In this document: positions 11,601 through 63,722 of the stretch, piece after piece
Numbering within the stretch: the first letter of the stretch is position 1
How the letters are laid out: each line of letters starts with the position of its first letter
Assembly (NCBI GenBank): GCA_004194705.1
Contig: SADC01000112.1
Coordinates: 124,001 to 188,000, forward strand
From: Ditylenchus dipsaci
Taxonomy: Eukaryota > Nematoda > Chromadorea > Rhabditida > Anguinidae
DNA: 64,000 nucleotides
Reading direction: 5' to 3'
The notes under the pieces: generated by a model
What the model saw: the letters and a program-made list of their open reading frames with translations, nothing else
Told to the model about the DNA's origin: nothing
Database searches by the model: none
Program-made: the position numbers and the translations under genes

Positions 11601-12762
11601 GCCCCTTCGGGGGCGCAGGGGGCTTGAGAGTTAGAGATGCGCGCACTCATTTACCTTAGACAAGATTCCGAGCAAGACTTTTGATCAAAAATGCATAAAA
11701 AACTCTTTTTCCAAAGCTCCAGTGACCAAAACGGGGTGCAATACCAAAAAATGGTAAATTTTGGTTAAAAATGAAAATTTTGGTTTCCTGCAGAAATATA
11801 AACACAGAGGAAATGCAGTATTTTTAAAACATGAAGATAAAATACTATTTTCAGCTATTCTGGACCCCTCTGTTTGACACTTTACCACTGGATTCAGTTG
11901 TCGGCAGATGCTTGATATTAGAGCCACAGATTTGGGCATCTGGCAGACCGAAACAACCGAAGTATTTAGAAGAGGACGTCTTCATTTGCGAATACCAAAT
12001 AGACAAGCATCAACGATCCTTCGAGAAAATCTTGCCAAAGAATAGATATTTCATAAACACTGAAAGCTATGTGTTTGACGAGTTCCCAAAGAGATTAACA
12101 CTCAAAAGAGATTTCACGGTAATTTAATTTCCCTTCAATTTAAAAAGGATATGTTTACGAATTCGCAAATTTGAATTCTCAGTAATTTATTGTATAGGTT
12201 AGAATTGAAACAAAAAGCATTTGAATCTCAGATCTTTTTTTGTCAAAACATTCGAGTTTCGGTTTCGTGTTTAAATATCATTAGTGCCAGGAAAGTTCAT
12301 GCGTTTCTTTCAAAAGAAGTTTTTGTGGAAATTTTTTGTCTATAAATTTTTTACCATTTATCGAAACTTGACCATTCATTTTGGAGCTGAGATTCTTGGC
12401 TACAAAATGAGGGCCAGTTAAAAAGACAAAAAGTCAGACAAAAAATTTCTTTGTGAATAACATTATATGATTCAGTCCCAGGAATTTAAATTTGCAAATC
12501 TCATATCAAATGGTGAACATGCCCTTTTAAACTATTTTAAGTTTAATAATTTTCAGCCTTTCATACTGCCTTCTAACGGGTCTAAATCTGAAAAAGTGGA
12601 AACAAAATCAGATGATCGGACAAATTTAATAATTAAAGAAATGGTCGGTTTTCAACTTGAACTTGCCAATTAGGCACAAAATTTTGACCTTTTTTATTTC
12701 AGAACATGGATCACCTTGAAAGTGTCTGCGAAAAAATTAAACAAATAAAGAAAGCGCACTAA
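1787..12762 (+). CDS. ASH1-like histone-lysine N-methyltransferase (gene span, 5' incomplete)
   Basis: Fourteen exons encode about 1,075 residues ending at TAA 12760-12762. Domain order is AT-hook (KKKRGRP), AWS cysteine cluster, SET, post-SET, PHD finger and BAH domain. This is the order of ASH1/ASH1L, nuclear enzymes that methylate histone H3 (K36) and oppose Polycomb silencing. All splice phases agree except at two single-base deletions, near 1842-1862 and 3727-3729. No canonical bromodomain is seen between SET and PHD, where vertebrate ASH1L has one. The usual Asn of the SET NHSC motif is Ser (SHSC). The first exon listed starts at an acceptor, so the true start codon lies upstream. Exons are listed separately. 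Family identity is secure; full length and activity are not. Confidence 0.93.
2753..2971. repeat. Foldback element in ASH1 intron
   Basis: Two arms of about 70 bp are near-perfect inverted copies, beginning TAGACGTTTGGC and ending GCCAAACGTCTA. The centre holds cctaag-type hexamers. It lies wholly inside the intron 2621-3430. Confidence 0.8.
2864..2911. repeat. Short TTAGGC-like hexamer array
   Basis: Read on the minus strand the stretch is built of irregular TTAGGC/TTAGG units, which resembles the nematode telomere repeat. It forms the loop of a foldback element and related hexamers occur in other dispersed repeats, so it is probably element sequence rather than a telomere scar. Confidence 0.5.
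3431..3557 (+). CDS. ASH1-like exon: first half of AWS domain
   Basis: Enters in phase 1 and leaves in phase 2. It encodes the cysteine-rich CECCADSSC...NCALRLQRMEC pattern that binds zinc before SET in ASH1, SETD2 and NSD enzymes. It joins the next exon as 'ECTINSCTLSPAECRNRR', which restores the AWS spacing. Confidence 0.9.
3605..3760 (+). CDS. ASH1-like exon: AWS end and SET start, with frameshift
   Basis: The acceptor is ttag at 3601-3604, after a 47-bp intron. Reading gives ECRNRRI...GCGVKATVDIA, then needs one extra base at gccc (3726-3729) to continue PGQFICEYVGE, the SET SAM-binding start. With 157 instead of 156 bases the exon ends in phase 0 as the next exon demands. Confidence 0.88.
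3828..3997 (+). CDS. ASH1-like exon: SET core
   Basis: Continues EVMRKETF, then encodes the substrate and cofactor region through 'GNISRFISHSCQSNNC'. ASH1-family enzymes normally read F-x-N-H-S-C-x-P-N; here Asn and Pro are both Ser. Donor gtatgg; the codon for W is split to the next exon. Confidence 0.92.
4431..4729 (+). CDS. ASH1-like exon: SET C-terminus and post-SET
   Basis: Encodes VGIFALIDIKAGEELSYDYG, the catalytic-tyrosine end of SET, then a CRC...C post-SET zinc cluster and an Arg/Lys-rich tail. It is followed by a 46-bp intron (4730-4775). Confidence 0.92.
4776..4811 (+). CDS. ASH1-like exon: 36-bp linker
   Basis: Small exon encoding HIPILQIPDFLS, entering and leaving in phase 1. 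It is bounded by tttttag and gtgagt. It is supported by phase agreement on both sides. Confidence 0.75.
5202..5273 (-). tRNA. tRNA-like gene or pseudogene, anticodon GGA (Ser)
   Basis: On the minus strand a cloverleaf can be drawn: acceptor GGCGGCG/CACCACC with two C-A mismatches, D arm GTGT-AATGGTA-GCAC, anticodon loop CCGGACA, T arm GCAGG-TTCGATT-CCTGC, discriminator A and a following T run. The T arm is perfect. Position 33 is C instead of U, one anticodon-stem pair is mismatched and the long serine variable arm is missing, so this is probably a tRNA pseudogene. A ggaagagg inverted repeat flanks it. Confidence 0.5.
5624..5754 (+). CDS. ASH1-like exon: SET-PHD linker
   Basis: Phase 1 entry makes D from the previous g, and exit is in phase 0. 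It encodes NPTELSNVAQILISLYKRFA and more, probably helical. It occupies the place of the ASH1L bromodomain but shows no bromodomain signature. Confidence 0.82.
5807..6243 (+). CDS. ASH1-like exon: linker and PHD first half
   Basis: Starts after ttttgag in phase 0 and encodes a charged helical stretch, then EDCVRCICGIMEDDGVMTQC, which matches the start of the ASH1L PHD finger (CxC...CDKC). It ends HFW in phase 2 at gtaagt. Confidence 0.92.
6803..6875 (-). repeat. tRNA-derived SINE-like fragment
   Basis: Read on the minus strand it holds an A-box-like 'tggcctactggttaaggc' and a weak B-box-like 'gggatcaaatatccc'. No full cloverleaf forms. A related A-box piece is at 1210-1260. Confidence 0.4.
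7235..7455. repeat. Foldback element with G/C-run ends
   Basis: Arms contain gtcttggtccccctgttg on the left and caacaggggggactaagg on the right in inverted orientation. The flanks are 11-14-base runs of G and C. It lies in the long ASH1 intron 6244-8260, whose other sequence is AT-rich and repeat-like. Confidence 0.6.
8261..8303 (+). CDS. ASH1-like exon: PHD middle
   Basis: Encodes (W)LHADCLDFDIKTKK, the His and Cys ligands of the PHD finger. It enters in phase 2 and exits in phase 0 at gtatgt. Confidence 0.9.
8356..8538 (+). CDS. ASH1-like exon: PHD end and BAH start
   Basis: Starts EFVCEFC, the last PHD cysteines, then GCTYYRTLVNSHGIQVRVNE, the first strands of the BAH domain. 61 codons, phase 0 at both ends. 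Confidence 0.92.
8539..9353. other. ASH1 intron, repeat-rich, no gene
   Basis: Contains a copy of the cctaag-type dispersed repeat at about 8715-8780 and a G run near 8797-8818. No exon seen. Confidence 0.6.
9354..9749 (+). CDS. ASH1-like exon: charged loop and BAH core
   Basis: 132 codons. A Lys/Glu-rich insert of about 65 residues interrupts the BAH domain, then DLRTFRIERIFKGPNGQRF and ARPHETF follow. The latter match the RPHET motif of ASH1L BAH domains, which bind nucleosomes or other chromatin proteins. Confidence 0.93.
9837..10080. mobile_element. X-family TA-flanked MITE, copy X5 (word GGCGCGTTAAT)
   Basis: TA-CCGTATTTTATCTA at the left and AGAAATACGG-TA at the right. The subterminal word is atgcgcc/ggcgcgtt on the left and ggcgcgttaatta on the right, inverted. 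The body is the family body in reverse orientation (tttccg, aaaatctga, gagctcacgggag, ttaagaaaa). Confidence 0.75.
10081..10997. other. ASH1 intron sequence with B-box-like and LTR-like traces
   Basis: On the minus strand about 10142-10165 reads gagttcgactccgcc, a B-box match without a visible cloverleaf. Positions 10790-10950 hold a triplicated 'ctccacccc' stretch, tataaaaga and aataaa, as a solo LTR might, but no paired ends were found. Confidence 0.3.
10998..11242. mobile_element. X-family MITE, copy X1 (word TAACTCCCCC)
   Basis: Ends TA-CCGTATTTTCTCTA and AGAAAATACGG-TA. Words taagtcccccc and taactcccgcc on the left face taactccccc and gtacttac on the right. The body holds the family's gcgttttctta, gatttcggt and ttttccgattttt blocks. 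Confidence 0.78.
11470..11735. repeat. S-family hairpin element, copy S1
   Basis: Foldback with a strong GC hairpin in the middle (ccccctgcgccccttc / gggggcgcaggggg). One arm ends at the 'ccagtgacc' terminus and the other carries 'actctggtatgcatg'. The same element recurs whole at 38617 and 59799 and as halves near 19560, 41840 and 47850. Confidence 0.75.
11855..12118 (+). CDS. ASH1-like exon: BAH second half
   Basis: 88 codons encoding LFWTPLFDTLPLDSVVGRC, EDVFICEYQID and FDEFPKRLTLKRDF. These match the ASH1L BAH end (VVG.C, YICDY, KKLTPKRDF). Phase 0 at both ends. Confidence 0.94.
12557..12643 (+). CDS. ASH1-like exon: C-terminal tail
   Basis: 29 codons, PFILPSNGSKSEKVE and on, between tttcag and gtcggt. 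Polar tail following the BAH domain; supported by phase. Confidence 0.75.
12703..12762 (+). CDS. ASH1-like terminal exon
   Basis: Encodes NMDHLESVCEKIKQIKKAH and the stop TAA at 12760-12762. The lysine-rich helix closes the protein. No clear AATAAA was seen in the next 80 bp. Confidence 0.78.
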   Translation, partial: NMDHLESVCEKIKQIKKAH

Positions 12763-12952
12763 ACCAGTCAACTGCAGCATAATTCCAGATTTTTCTAATC
12801 CGAATACATCTGGCTAATTTGTATTCCCAACAAATATTTAAGATAGTCACAATAATTTTGGTTTTCGTTTATTTCTCATCCATGGTTGCTATTGCTTTGA
12901 ATACTTGAAAATTCCTTACTCGGTTCCTTTTGTCTCTGTGATAGTCTACAGT

Positions 12953-13352
12953 AGAGTCTCTATTTAACTCACATTTTCCAAGATCGTTCCGCCTAGGGCC
13001 CGACACTTTTTTAACCCAGATTGTGGAAGCTTTTACTAACCCTGTTTTGACAACCATATCTCAAAAAGCGCAAGAATTCCGTTTTTAAGAAGCATTAGAT
13101 ATTTTTTTATAAAAGAACAAAAATACGAATTAAAGATCACCCATTTAAAAAAGGTGACCATTAAATCGAATTTCGACTTAAGAAAAAAATATCTCAGGTT
13201 TTTAAAAACGATCGGTAAAACCAGAGTCCTTGCAATTTTGTGACCAGATTTTTAGAACAGTAAAGGTTTTGAAAATTTAGTAAAAGTTTTAAAAAATCTC
13301 AAGTAAAAAGGTGTTGCAAACTAAGCAAACTTAAATCGAGACTCGATTGTAT
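12953..13352. mobile_element. P-family element, degraded copy P7
   Basis: Starts CAGTAGAGTCTCTATTTAAC and has the family's 'gcctagggcccgacacttttttaaccc' body, here diverged. A centre 'cacccattt...aaaggtg' and a right end near actcgattgta are recognisable. Confidence 0.5.
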
Positions 13353-13919
13353 CAATAAAAGGCCTTCAGAATTCTTGTGAAAAGCTTTTTGCATCAGATT
13401 CTGAAAATCGTTAGGCTTTTAGATTTGCTTTTATTTTCCCATTTTGTTAATATACTTAAAATATCCTCCGTCAGCAGTTTTCTGGATCATTTTAGCTATT
13501 TAAATATTTTAGTTATTTCGTTATTTTCCAATCACGATAGATATTCTCTTGTTCCTCCTCCTACACGAGTTTTAATGTTGCTTGCAACAGCAGTTGCAAC
13601 GCAAAAGTTTGATGAATATTAATTAATAATTGCATGGCATCTCTTCCTCTTATTTTCTCTCATTTACAAGACATCATATACTACATATAGAGCTATTTCC
13701 ATTTTGTGAACAACATTTATTATTCTCTTCTAATGCACTTTATTTAATAACAAAAAGTTGTTGTACAAAACAAAATATCTGGCTGGACAATGTTTTTCCT
13801 GCTACATTAAGCCCACAACTACGTGTCTCAAATATTTTATTTATAATGACAGAAAATAAAATCTTAATCTACATGACATAAAGGGACATACACACACAAC
13901 AACACCTCCAAAAGCTTGC

Positions 13920-14110
13920 TCCCGCTTTGTTTTCTAACCCAATTTTCGAAGTGTTTTTTGAGTTCTGATTTGATAGTGTGACGCAGAAAATCGTAAGAAT
14001 TCCGATTTTACTGATATCAAAAAAAGAATATCGTGGGATCGCACTTTTCCCCAGGCCTGTGTAATATGTACTACATATAATATGTACTACAGTCAAAACT
14101 CTATTTCTTG
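13920..14110. mobile_element. P-family fragment, copy P9
   Basis: Contains ctaacccaattttcgaa, the 'aagaattccgattttactgat' block of the family and a separate CAGTCAAAACTCTATTTC end at 14092. Truncated and rearranged. Confidence 0.45.
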
Positions 14111-14984
14111 AACACTTTCTCGATTGGAAGACGAAGTATACTGAACTCAGCCACCAGAACTGAAGCAAAGGGTATGCAAGCCTTTGAAGAAGTACACCGG
14201 GTATGGTCCAACATGCTTCACAGATGGATCAAAATTATAAGAAGAAATTGCAAGCAAGAATATGAAAATGTTGAACATTTTCATGGCCTGTTCACATACT
14301 GAGAGTAAGAGTAAGTTGTCATTGTAAACACCCTTAACTGTCACTCTCACTCCCACTTTCACTCTGGGGTGTTCAAAATCCTTTTTTCTATTTTGCATTA
14401 AACTAATTATTTAAATGTTTTATTTTGAAATTTGTTCATAATATTGTAAATAACGACCAAATATTGCTTATTGAATAGTTTTAATGTACCGTAAAATTTC
14501 TATAATTGACCCATGACAACTGATAGAGGTTTCACGGTGTTTTAAAAATAATCTTGTGTTCTCAGTGCTTCATATATCTCTTCTTTTCTGTGAGCCCAAA
14601 TTCACAGTCATCTAGATTATTCTGATATCTTCTTTGAACTCCAAGAGAGTGAAGCTGCCAGCTTTTCCTGACGCTTGAATTCATTTGCATATGTGATAAA
14701 CTAACTGCGCCGATGTGGAGAATTCAACAATCAGTGTGTTCACGGTTTTCCAAGCGTCTAAATAGCGTTCTCAACACCAGCTGTGGAAGGTAAATGGGAA
14801 TTTTTAACGCTAGATACAGCTGATTGTGAGGGATTGCGTGAGCTTTCCATTTCCAGGGAATTGTCATGGCGTCCCCGTCGTCCATCTCTTCGTCTTTAAC
14901 TCAGTGTGAAGAGAAATAGAAGATTGATTTCTTAAACCACATCAGCTTTTTGCCTATTAAAATTCAAATCTAGTTTGAATTTCA

Positions 14985-15262
14985 TAATTTTCTATAATTC
15001 TCTAATTATCTCTAATTTTCTCTAATTATAGACCAGTCTCTAATTTTAGACCTCCCTCGACTTTCAGGGTCTGTATCTCGACGCAGAGTGAACATTTTGC
15101 AAATATTTTTTTTGCGTTTTCTTAGCTCCCATAAGCTCTGCCGATCCCGTTTATTAGATTTTGGTTGAGCATGGGAAAATCTCGAGATCGACTTTGAATT
15201 TTTCCGATTTTCGGGGGTGTTGAAAAATTATAGAACATGGTCTATAATTAGACTAAACACGG
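14985..15262. mobile_element. X-family MITE, copy X7 (word TTATAGACC)
   Basis: Left side has repeated ctctaattat and ttatagacc. The right side has ggtctataattag and ends acacgg-ta. The body is the family body (gcgttttcttag, gattttggttgagca, ttttccgatttt). The left terminus is decayed. Confidence 0.6.
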
Positions 15263-15885
15263 TATTTGGGCATATTCTGCAATATTACGAACAAATTTTA
15301 AAAATCGTTATATAGTATTTAGACTGAGTAAGTCACACTGCTTTTTTGTTTCTTTTTGACTTTTCCCGAGCTAAAGTCAATGTGACACGCTAATTCTTTT
15401 TGCAATCGATAGAGCGAAGTGTCTTCTTTTGATTCTGATATCGTAGAGGATTGCGTATGACCCGGTTTTAAGAATTTAGCAATTAAGCATCGAAATCAGC
15501 CAAGTAACCAAACAACGTGGAGTAGCAGAAATTCATACCTTTGTTGTCTGGAGAAGAATCAAAAATATATTAGTCAATTTCGAATTTTGAGAGCTGAACC
15601 GGATACAAAAGCTGTTGGAACTCAGGTAAATACCTGATACCCGACAACCACAAATCCACCCATTATCCTCCCAAACTCAACCCGCTTGGGACAATGAAAA
15701 ATTCATATTTTCACTTCTTTAACACGAGAAGGAACGACTGCAAATACGGTTCTTAGCTTTTTTGTTAGCTTATCTTTTTTGTTAGCTTTAGCTTTTTTGA
15801 CATTTGCTTTTTTTACTTCAAAAAAAAACCAAATTAACGAATGGATAAAGTTAAAAAAAGATAAATTTTTCTATTTCAATAAAAT

Positions 15886-15891
15886 TTTATT
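15886..15891 (-). promoter_or_regulatory. Polyadenylation signal of the PDZD2/IL16-like gene
   Basis: AATAAA on the minus strand, about 110 bp after the stop codon. Confidence 0.6.
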
Positions 15892-15998
15892 GATTCAAAG
15901 TAATTTCAGCAGAAATATGCGTACAAAGTAATTAAAGCTAGATTGCAACCGAATACAAACAATCATTCGTGTGCGCAATATTTTCACAATTTTTCTGT

Positions 15999-58450
<42,452 letters not shown>

Positions 58451-58879
58451 CTAAAGGTTTGTATTGGGTGTGTTAGATAACTCGAAATACAGGGTTTTCG
58501 CTGGCTTATATGATTATCAAGTTATGGACCAGAGGCAGACCATAACGAAAAGTCAAATAATGTAAAAAAGTTATTTGACACAAACTAAAAAGACCCTCAA
58601 TTTTAGATGGTTGGCAAAAACAAGATTTAAAAAAACGCGCTCTACAAAAAAATTCAGACATTTTGAAGCCGGCCAATTTCTCGGGCAACTACAAACATGT
58701 TACATTGAAAATTAAGTTGTTGCGTGAGGGTTACTACTCATATGGCCGCAACTCATTTGGCCGCCATTTCGCATTTTAAAAGAAAATTAGCACTGCGGTT
58801 AATTTTGACTTTTTATTGACGAAAGGTAGTTAAGTCATTAACTAAAGGCTATTCTACCCCGTTTTTGTCACTGGCATAG
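58451..58879. other. Upstream of the recognised PDZ gene exons
   Basis: AT-rich, with catatggccgcaactcatttg-like short repeats. No exon recognised. Confidence 0.4.
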
Positions 58880-59798
58880 TGGCCACATTTTTTTTAAAGT
58901 GGACGGCGTCCCGTTCCCCGTCCGTGTGTTTTCGGTCGTCCGACCGACCGGCCGTCCAGTTCTTTTGGAAAATGGCTAGAAGACGTCCAAAATGGCTAGA
59001 AGAAGGCCTGCATATGATAAAGCGGTCTTAACAAAAAAATGTATTTTATTTATTAATTCTTTTTTGATTAATCTGCAACTGTTTAATTTTTTCAAAATAA
59101 TTCAACCAATATAGCGAGACTTGTAAGATAAAAGTGAGCGATCTTCGAGAAGGTCCTCTTTTATTCCAACACGTCAACGTTTGGCATGCATTGTGAGGGA
59201 AGAAAATGAGATAGAAGAATCAGAAACCATTTCGATAGCTTTTTTATCTTTTTAGCTGTTGTAATTCTCCCAGATAGACTAAAACCGTTTATGCCGCAAG
59301 CAAAGTTCTGAAAAAAAGACTAGTGTTTTTACACGTTTATATAAAACTTAATTTGGTGGAAATATTGACAAGTGTTCGAAGGGGGACAGACGATGTCGCT
59401 AGCCATTTTAGCAACTGATCCTCGGCAAAAACTGCTGTCGATCTTTAAAAGTTTTTGAAAAATTCTGTCAAGTCTTTTGAACGTTTGACCTGCTTGTAAC
59501 TTATTTTCAAAAAAGAATTTATCAAAATTAATGAGAATGTGTAGGCGTTTCTAAGCCGGCCGTCCACCGGCCGTCCTCACTTTGATTTGTCCAGCCGGCC
59601 GTCCAACGTCCCGTCTTAAATTTGTTCAAGGAGGCCGGCCGTCCACCGTACCGTCCTATAAAAAAAATTCGGTCGGCCTTCGGCCAGCCGTCCACTGCCG
59701 TCCAGCATCATTACCGGCCGTAAACCGTCTAGTCAAAGCCGGCCCGGCCGGACGGGACGGAAGACGGTCCGGGCCCGGAGACGGCGCGGTCACTATGG
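58880..59798. repeat. GC-rich element with GGCCGGCCGTCC words
   Basis: Word arrays at the left (58905-58960) and right (59555-59790) flank an AT-rich middle. Ends catagtggccac and gcgcggtcactatgg are weakly inverted. The open frame 59582-59992 is made of these words. Confidence 0.65.
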
Positions 59799-60065
59799 TC
59801 ACTGGAGCTGGGCAAAACAGGACTCTATATACATATTATGATCAAGTGTACTTCTCGGAATCATGTCTAAGGTTAGTGAGTGCTCGCATCTCTAACCAAC
59901 CAAGCCCCAGGGGACTTGGTAGCTTGAAGTTGAGGTGCGCACACCCACATACCTTAGACACAAATCACTCGAAAGTGACTCTGGATGCATAAAAATGTAT
60001 GCATACCAGAGTTTCTTTATGCAGTAGGCCCTAGTCAACAAAACTATGTTCAAATTCCATCTTTT
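59799..60065. repeat. S-family element, copy S3
   Basis: Starts tggtcactggagctgggc, with the gtgagtgctcgcatctctaa and atcactcgaaagtgactct arms. The central hairpin is shortened to aagccccaggggacttgg. Confidence 0.7.
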
Positions 60066-60774
60066 AGGGCATCTTGGTACTTGTTTAAGTAAATTCACTT
60101 TGTTTTCTTAGGCAAAAATCAATTTTCGGCTATATTTAAATTTGAATTTACAAATTACAAAAAAATAGAAAATGTGAAATGGCGGCCAAACGAGGTGCGG
60201 TCAAATGAGTGTGTACGTGCGTGAGTGGTACTTTTTTCTAGTATCGAAATCCTTCTTTCTAGTACCGGAATCCATTTTCAATAAAAAAATTCAAAATAAC
60301 TTTTTTGTCTTGCATAGAATTGTAGCCCTGAATTTCAGCTTCTTGACAAAGCCTCAAACTTAAAAAATTTTTGAAATCCAGCGATTTTGGTTATTGAATG
60401 AAGTAATTTTTTGACCAAGTTCTTCTATTGAAATTCATAAATCTCAAACTTTTTAAACAATTTTACGAAAGAAAAATATTCTATTTACACAGCTGTGATT
60501 TAGGGCTACATGCTAGTTAACTTTTTCATAAAAGCTGCGTTAAAGTTGAAGAAAAAAAGAGAAAAGTTTAAACAAATACTAGAAAAAATTACAGGGTGGT
60601 CCAAATATTTCCAACTTTTTTTTGGCCATAACTTTTTAAATTTTCTGTTTTTAACAAGTTTTTTTATTCGACGGACAAGAGGCGGAGAATTCGTTTAATA
60701 CTTTATTTGACTTTTTGTTAAAAATTCGATTCTTAGTGAATTTGTGAACATTTGCTTTATTTTCAAGAAAGGAC

Positions 60775-61515
60775 TTTGGCCAATTTAAAGGCATAATATC
60801 TTCTGGTTTGCCAAAAAGCTCGAAAATGCCACCAAAAAGATCTTTTCTGCCACCAAAAACTGAAAACTTAAGTATTTCGAAGTTTTTTTTAACTTTTTTA
60901 AATTTTTTAAGTATCGTGTAGCCCAGAATCTCAGCTTTCCAAAAAGCAATCAGCTGACCAAATGGTATTTCAAAAAGTTGTAGGAAAAGGTCTTTGAATA
61001 TAGCAATTTTTTTTCGAAAATTTTGTCCACCTAAAGAATTTTCCCTCCAACTTTCTGAAACCTCATTCGGTCAATTGATAGCTCATTAGAAAGCTGAGAT
61101 TCTGAACTACAAAACATTGAAAAAAAGTAAAATAAAATAGTACAAAAGTTAAGACAACAAGTCAATTTAATGTGAATTTTCGTTTTTAGTGGCCAAAAAT
61201 ATCTTTTTGGTGGCATTTTACAGCTTTTTAGCAAACCAAACCAATATACCGTATTTCCTCTAATATACCGACATGTCGGTTTATTTTTCAACCCTTAAAA
61301 ATCGTGAAAATTTTGGGTCGATCTCGACAATTTGGATGAAGATCCAAAATCGAAAAAGCGGAATCGATAGAGCTCGTGGGAGCTAAGAAAACGCAAAAAA
61401 AAGCGATGTAAATTTCTTTCTTTGGACTGAGATACGGACCCTCGAAGTAGGGGGTGTCGGTTTATTAGAGGGTGTCGGTATATTAGAGGAAATACGGTAA
61501 GCCCAATTTAAAGCC
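60775..61515. repeat. Foldback element interrupted by X6
   Basis: Left arm (ccaatttaaaggcataatat, tggtttgccaaaaagct, tgccaccaaaaagat) pairs with 61055-61248 and continues after the X6 insertion at 61498. This shows the undisturbed arm before X6 came in. Confidence 0.75.
61249..61497. mobile_element. X-family MITE, copy X6 (word TATACCGACA)
   Basis: TA-CCGTATTTCCTCTAATATA to tattagaggaaatacgg-TA. Word taccgacatgtcggtt on the left, gtgtcggtttatta and gtgtcggtatatta on the right. Body in the same reversed orientation as X5. Inserted in a foldback arm with TA duplicated. Confidence 0.85.
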
Positions 61516-61671
61516 AATTTAAATTCCATCAGGATCTTGAAAGGTCTCGAAAAAATTCCGTGGGTTATGGTTTGCCAGTCAATAAACTCCTATAAATGCC
61601 ATCTCCGCCACTGCATTGACGTGCAAGAGAGAAGCGTGGACCAAGCATACGGGAATATTAAAAGAGGGGGG

Positions 61672-62100
61672 GGGGGGACTTCTACGGCTACTTTTTGACA
61701 TCGACTGCTACTTCACTTAACATACATTTTTTTTCACATATTTTTTTTACCTCATATGTTTTTACACCATTTTGTAGCTGAGATTTTTCTTCATCGATTG
61801 AGTGGTCAAACACCCTGATTGAAAATAATTTTCGAGAAAATCACACCAAATCTAAGGTGAGACTCCACTAAAAACACCCCGGTAAAAAACCACGGGTTTT
61901 TTTGTGTGTTAGTTGTGAAAGTTGTGTTCTCAAAATTTATTTTTAATTAGGCTCTTTGACCACTCAATCGATAGATAAGAACCTCAGCTACAAACTGGTG
62001 TAAAAATATCTGAGATAAGAAAAAATATGTAAAAAAGTGCATGTGAAGTGAAGTAGCAGTCGATGTCAAAAAGTACCGTAGAAGTCCCCCCCCTTTAAAT
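61672..62100. repeat. Foldback element with G/C-run ends
   Basis: ggggggggacttctacgg... faces ...ccgtagaagtccccccccc. Arms include gacatcgactgctacttcac and ttgagtggtcaaa. Confidence 0.8.
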
Positions 62101-62339
62101 AAATTAGGAGTTAAAACTTTGTTTGGATTTCATCGAAAAATTGTTGTGCTTTTATGTTAAATTTTTGTCACTTTGTTTTATAAAGTGTTTTTATGCAAAT
62201 TTAGTACTGAAAGACAATTCTCCGCCTCTTCTCTGTCAAATAAATAAAAAAATATCCTCAAAAACAGTAAATTTAAACATTTACGGTCGAAAGAAACAGT
62301 TGGAAGTATTTCGACCGCCCTGTACACCCTTCCATTTTC

Positions 62340-62537
62340 AAAAAAAATGTCGTTATATCGAAGTTTTTTTTCTCAATATAGCGAAATAAATAGTTTTGAA
62401 AAAGAGATTGGCGAAATCGGAATGCTTAGGATATTTCGGACCAGCCTGCCAGAACAGAACTGTTGATATATTCTGAAAAGTGTAGCACCCAAGGCATGAT
62501 CGAATTTCTCGGGTGTCGTTATATCCAGGTTCGACTG
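62340..62537. mobile_element. P-family element, half copy P6
   Basis: Keeps the centre (gtcgttatatcgaag / ctcaatatagcga) and the right half to gggtgtcgttatatccaggt and tcgACTG. Centre and end again carry the same word. Confidence 0.65.
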
Positions 62538-63205
62538 TTCCACAAAAATTATAAAACTTTCCTAAAATTTAAAAATAATTCCAGTCATCTAACACATAGG
62601 AATCAAGCGCTCCATTTGTTTAGCTGCTGCATTGTCCAGGAGACACTGACCAAACCACACAACCAAAAGACAAAAATACGAAAAAGGAACTAAATTTGGT
62701 GGAACAAGTATTATAAAGCCAACAAACAAAAACCATGCAATATGTGCAAAAAACAGTGGTATGAAGTTCACGTATTCAGCTACAAATGGTCACACAATTT
62801 TTTTTCGGTTTGAACATCTTCTTTTCCACAAAAGGGATTATAGGAGGGACTGGAGCAGCTAGATAATCTCTGTTTGCAGCAGAAGGAAAGTGGACTTGTT
62901 TAGGGATTGACTGAATAAACTGGGTGGTATATCATTTCCCCAATTCTGGCAGATCCACAAAAACAGTAAGCAATTTTTTCAGCTATTAAAGCCAGTTTAA
63001 AATGACTTTTCGATAGGTATTGTTTTGGCGAAATTTCCAAGTGATCAATTAGAGGCGATAATGGCTATTCCAACGGCTCATTACTCTGGTTTCCTTTTCT
63101 TCTAGATGAAAAAACAAAATTTGTTTTGACGAAAATGTCTTTTATATATAAAAAAATGCATCGTGCTGAAGTTCGCCCTTTATCAGTCCTTAGTTATACT
63201 CCAAG

Positions 63206-63722
63206 TTGACCAAAATATTTATAGATATTTCAGAGACATATGGACATTTTGGAAACCGGTCTTACAGTAAAATTAGCATTTCACTAACAAGCGACATTAT
63301 AAAATTAGGAATTTTTAAAAGGCCGATTTTTCTGATTTTTTATTTGATTTTTATCGAATTCTTATTGACGAATTTCTTCGGTTATTTTTTTTATCTGGAA
63401 CACAAATTTATATATAAATGCGAAAAATGTCCTCCAGATAACGGAAAAAAGACAAACATTGCTTATTATTCAACTTCCAAAAAAAGTTTCAATAATTTAT
63501 TGCCTTGATAATAGTAGTATTTCTTGGCTGGGTCAAAAAAGTCATGCAAGCGAATTTGAACTAATTACCGAATATCCTTTAATAGGCAACCTGTCAGAAA
63601 ATGCACCTATTCTAGAATACCTCGGAAGATACGAAAAATGGAAAGCAAAAAGAGAAAGCACCATGCAATCGATAGTTTTCTATGGAATCGGCTGGAACGC
63701 CGAAAATTCAAATTCATTTTAA
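63206..63722 (+). CDS. Unrecognised open frame, possible terminal exon
   Basis: Two overlapping plus-strand frames: one with a hydrophobic stretch (about 63330-63390) and CEKCPPDNGKK, the other VSIIYCLDNSSISWLGQKSH on to NAENSNSF and TAA. They would join if the A run at 63478-63484 had one base fewer. No domain recognised. It may be a gene end, an element fragment or chance. Confidence 0.3.

Larger units (their letters stand above)
12763..15884. other. Intergenic, repeat-filled
   Basis: Lies between the ends of two convergent genes. It holds copies of P and X elements (listed) and AT-rich sequence. At about 14190-14240 a frame reads CFTDGSKL, an RNase H-like trace, too short to call a retrotransposon. 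Confidence 0.6.

Noticed and set aside
14108..14302. Retrotransposon RNase H from CFTDGSKL near 14200
   Set aside because: Only eight residues match and the frame stops at once.
59582..59992. 136-codon frame rich in Arg and Pro
   Set aside because: It consists of GGCCGGCCGTCC words and part of S3.
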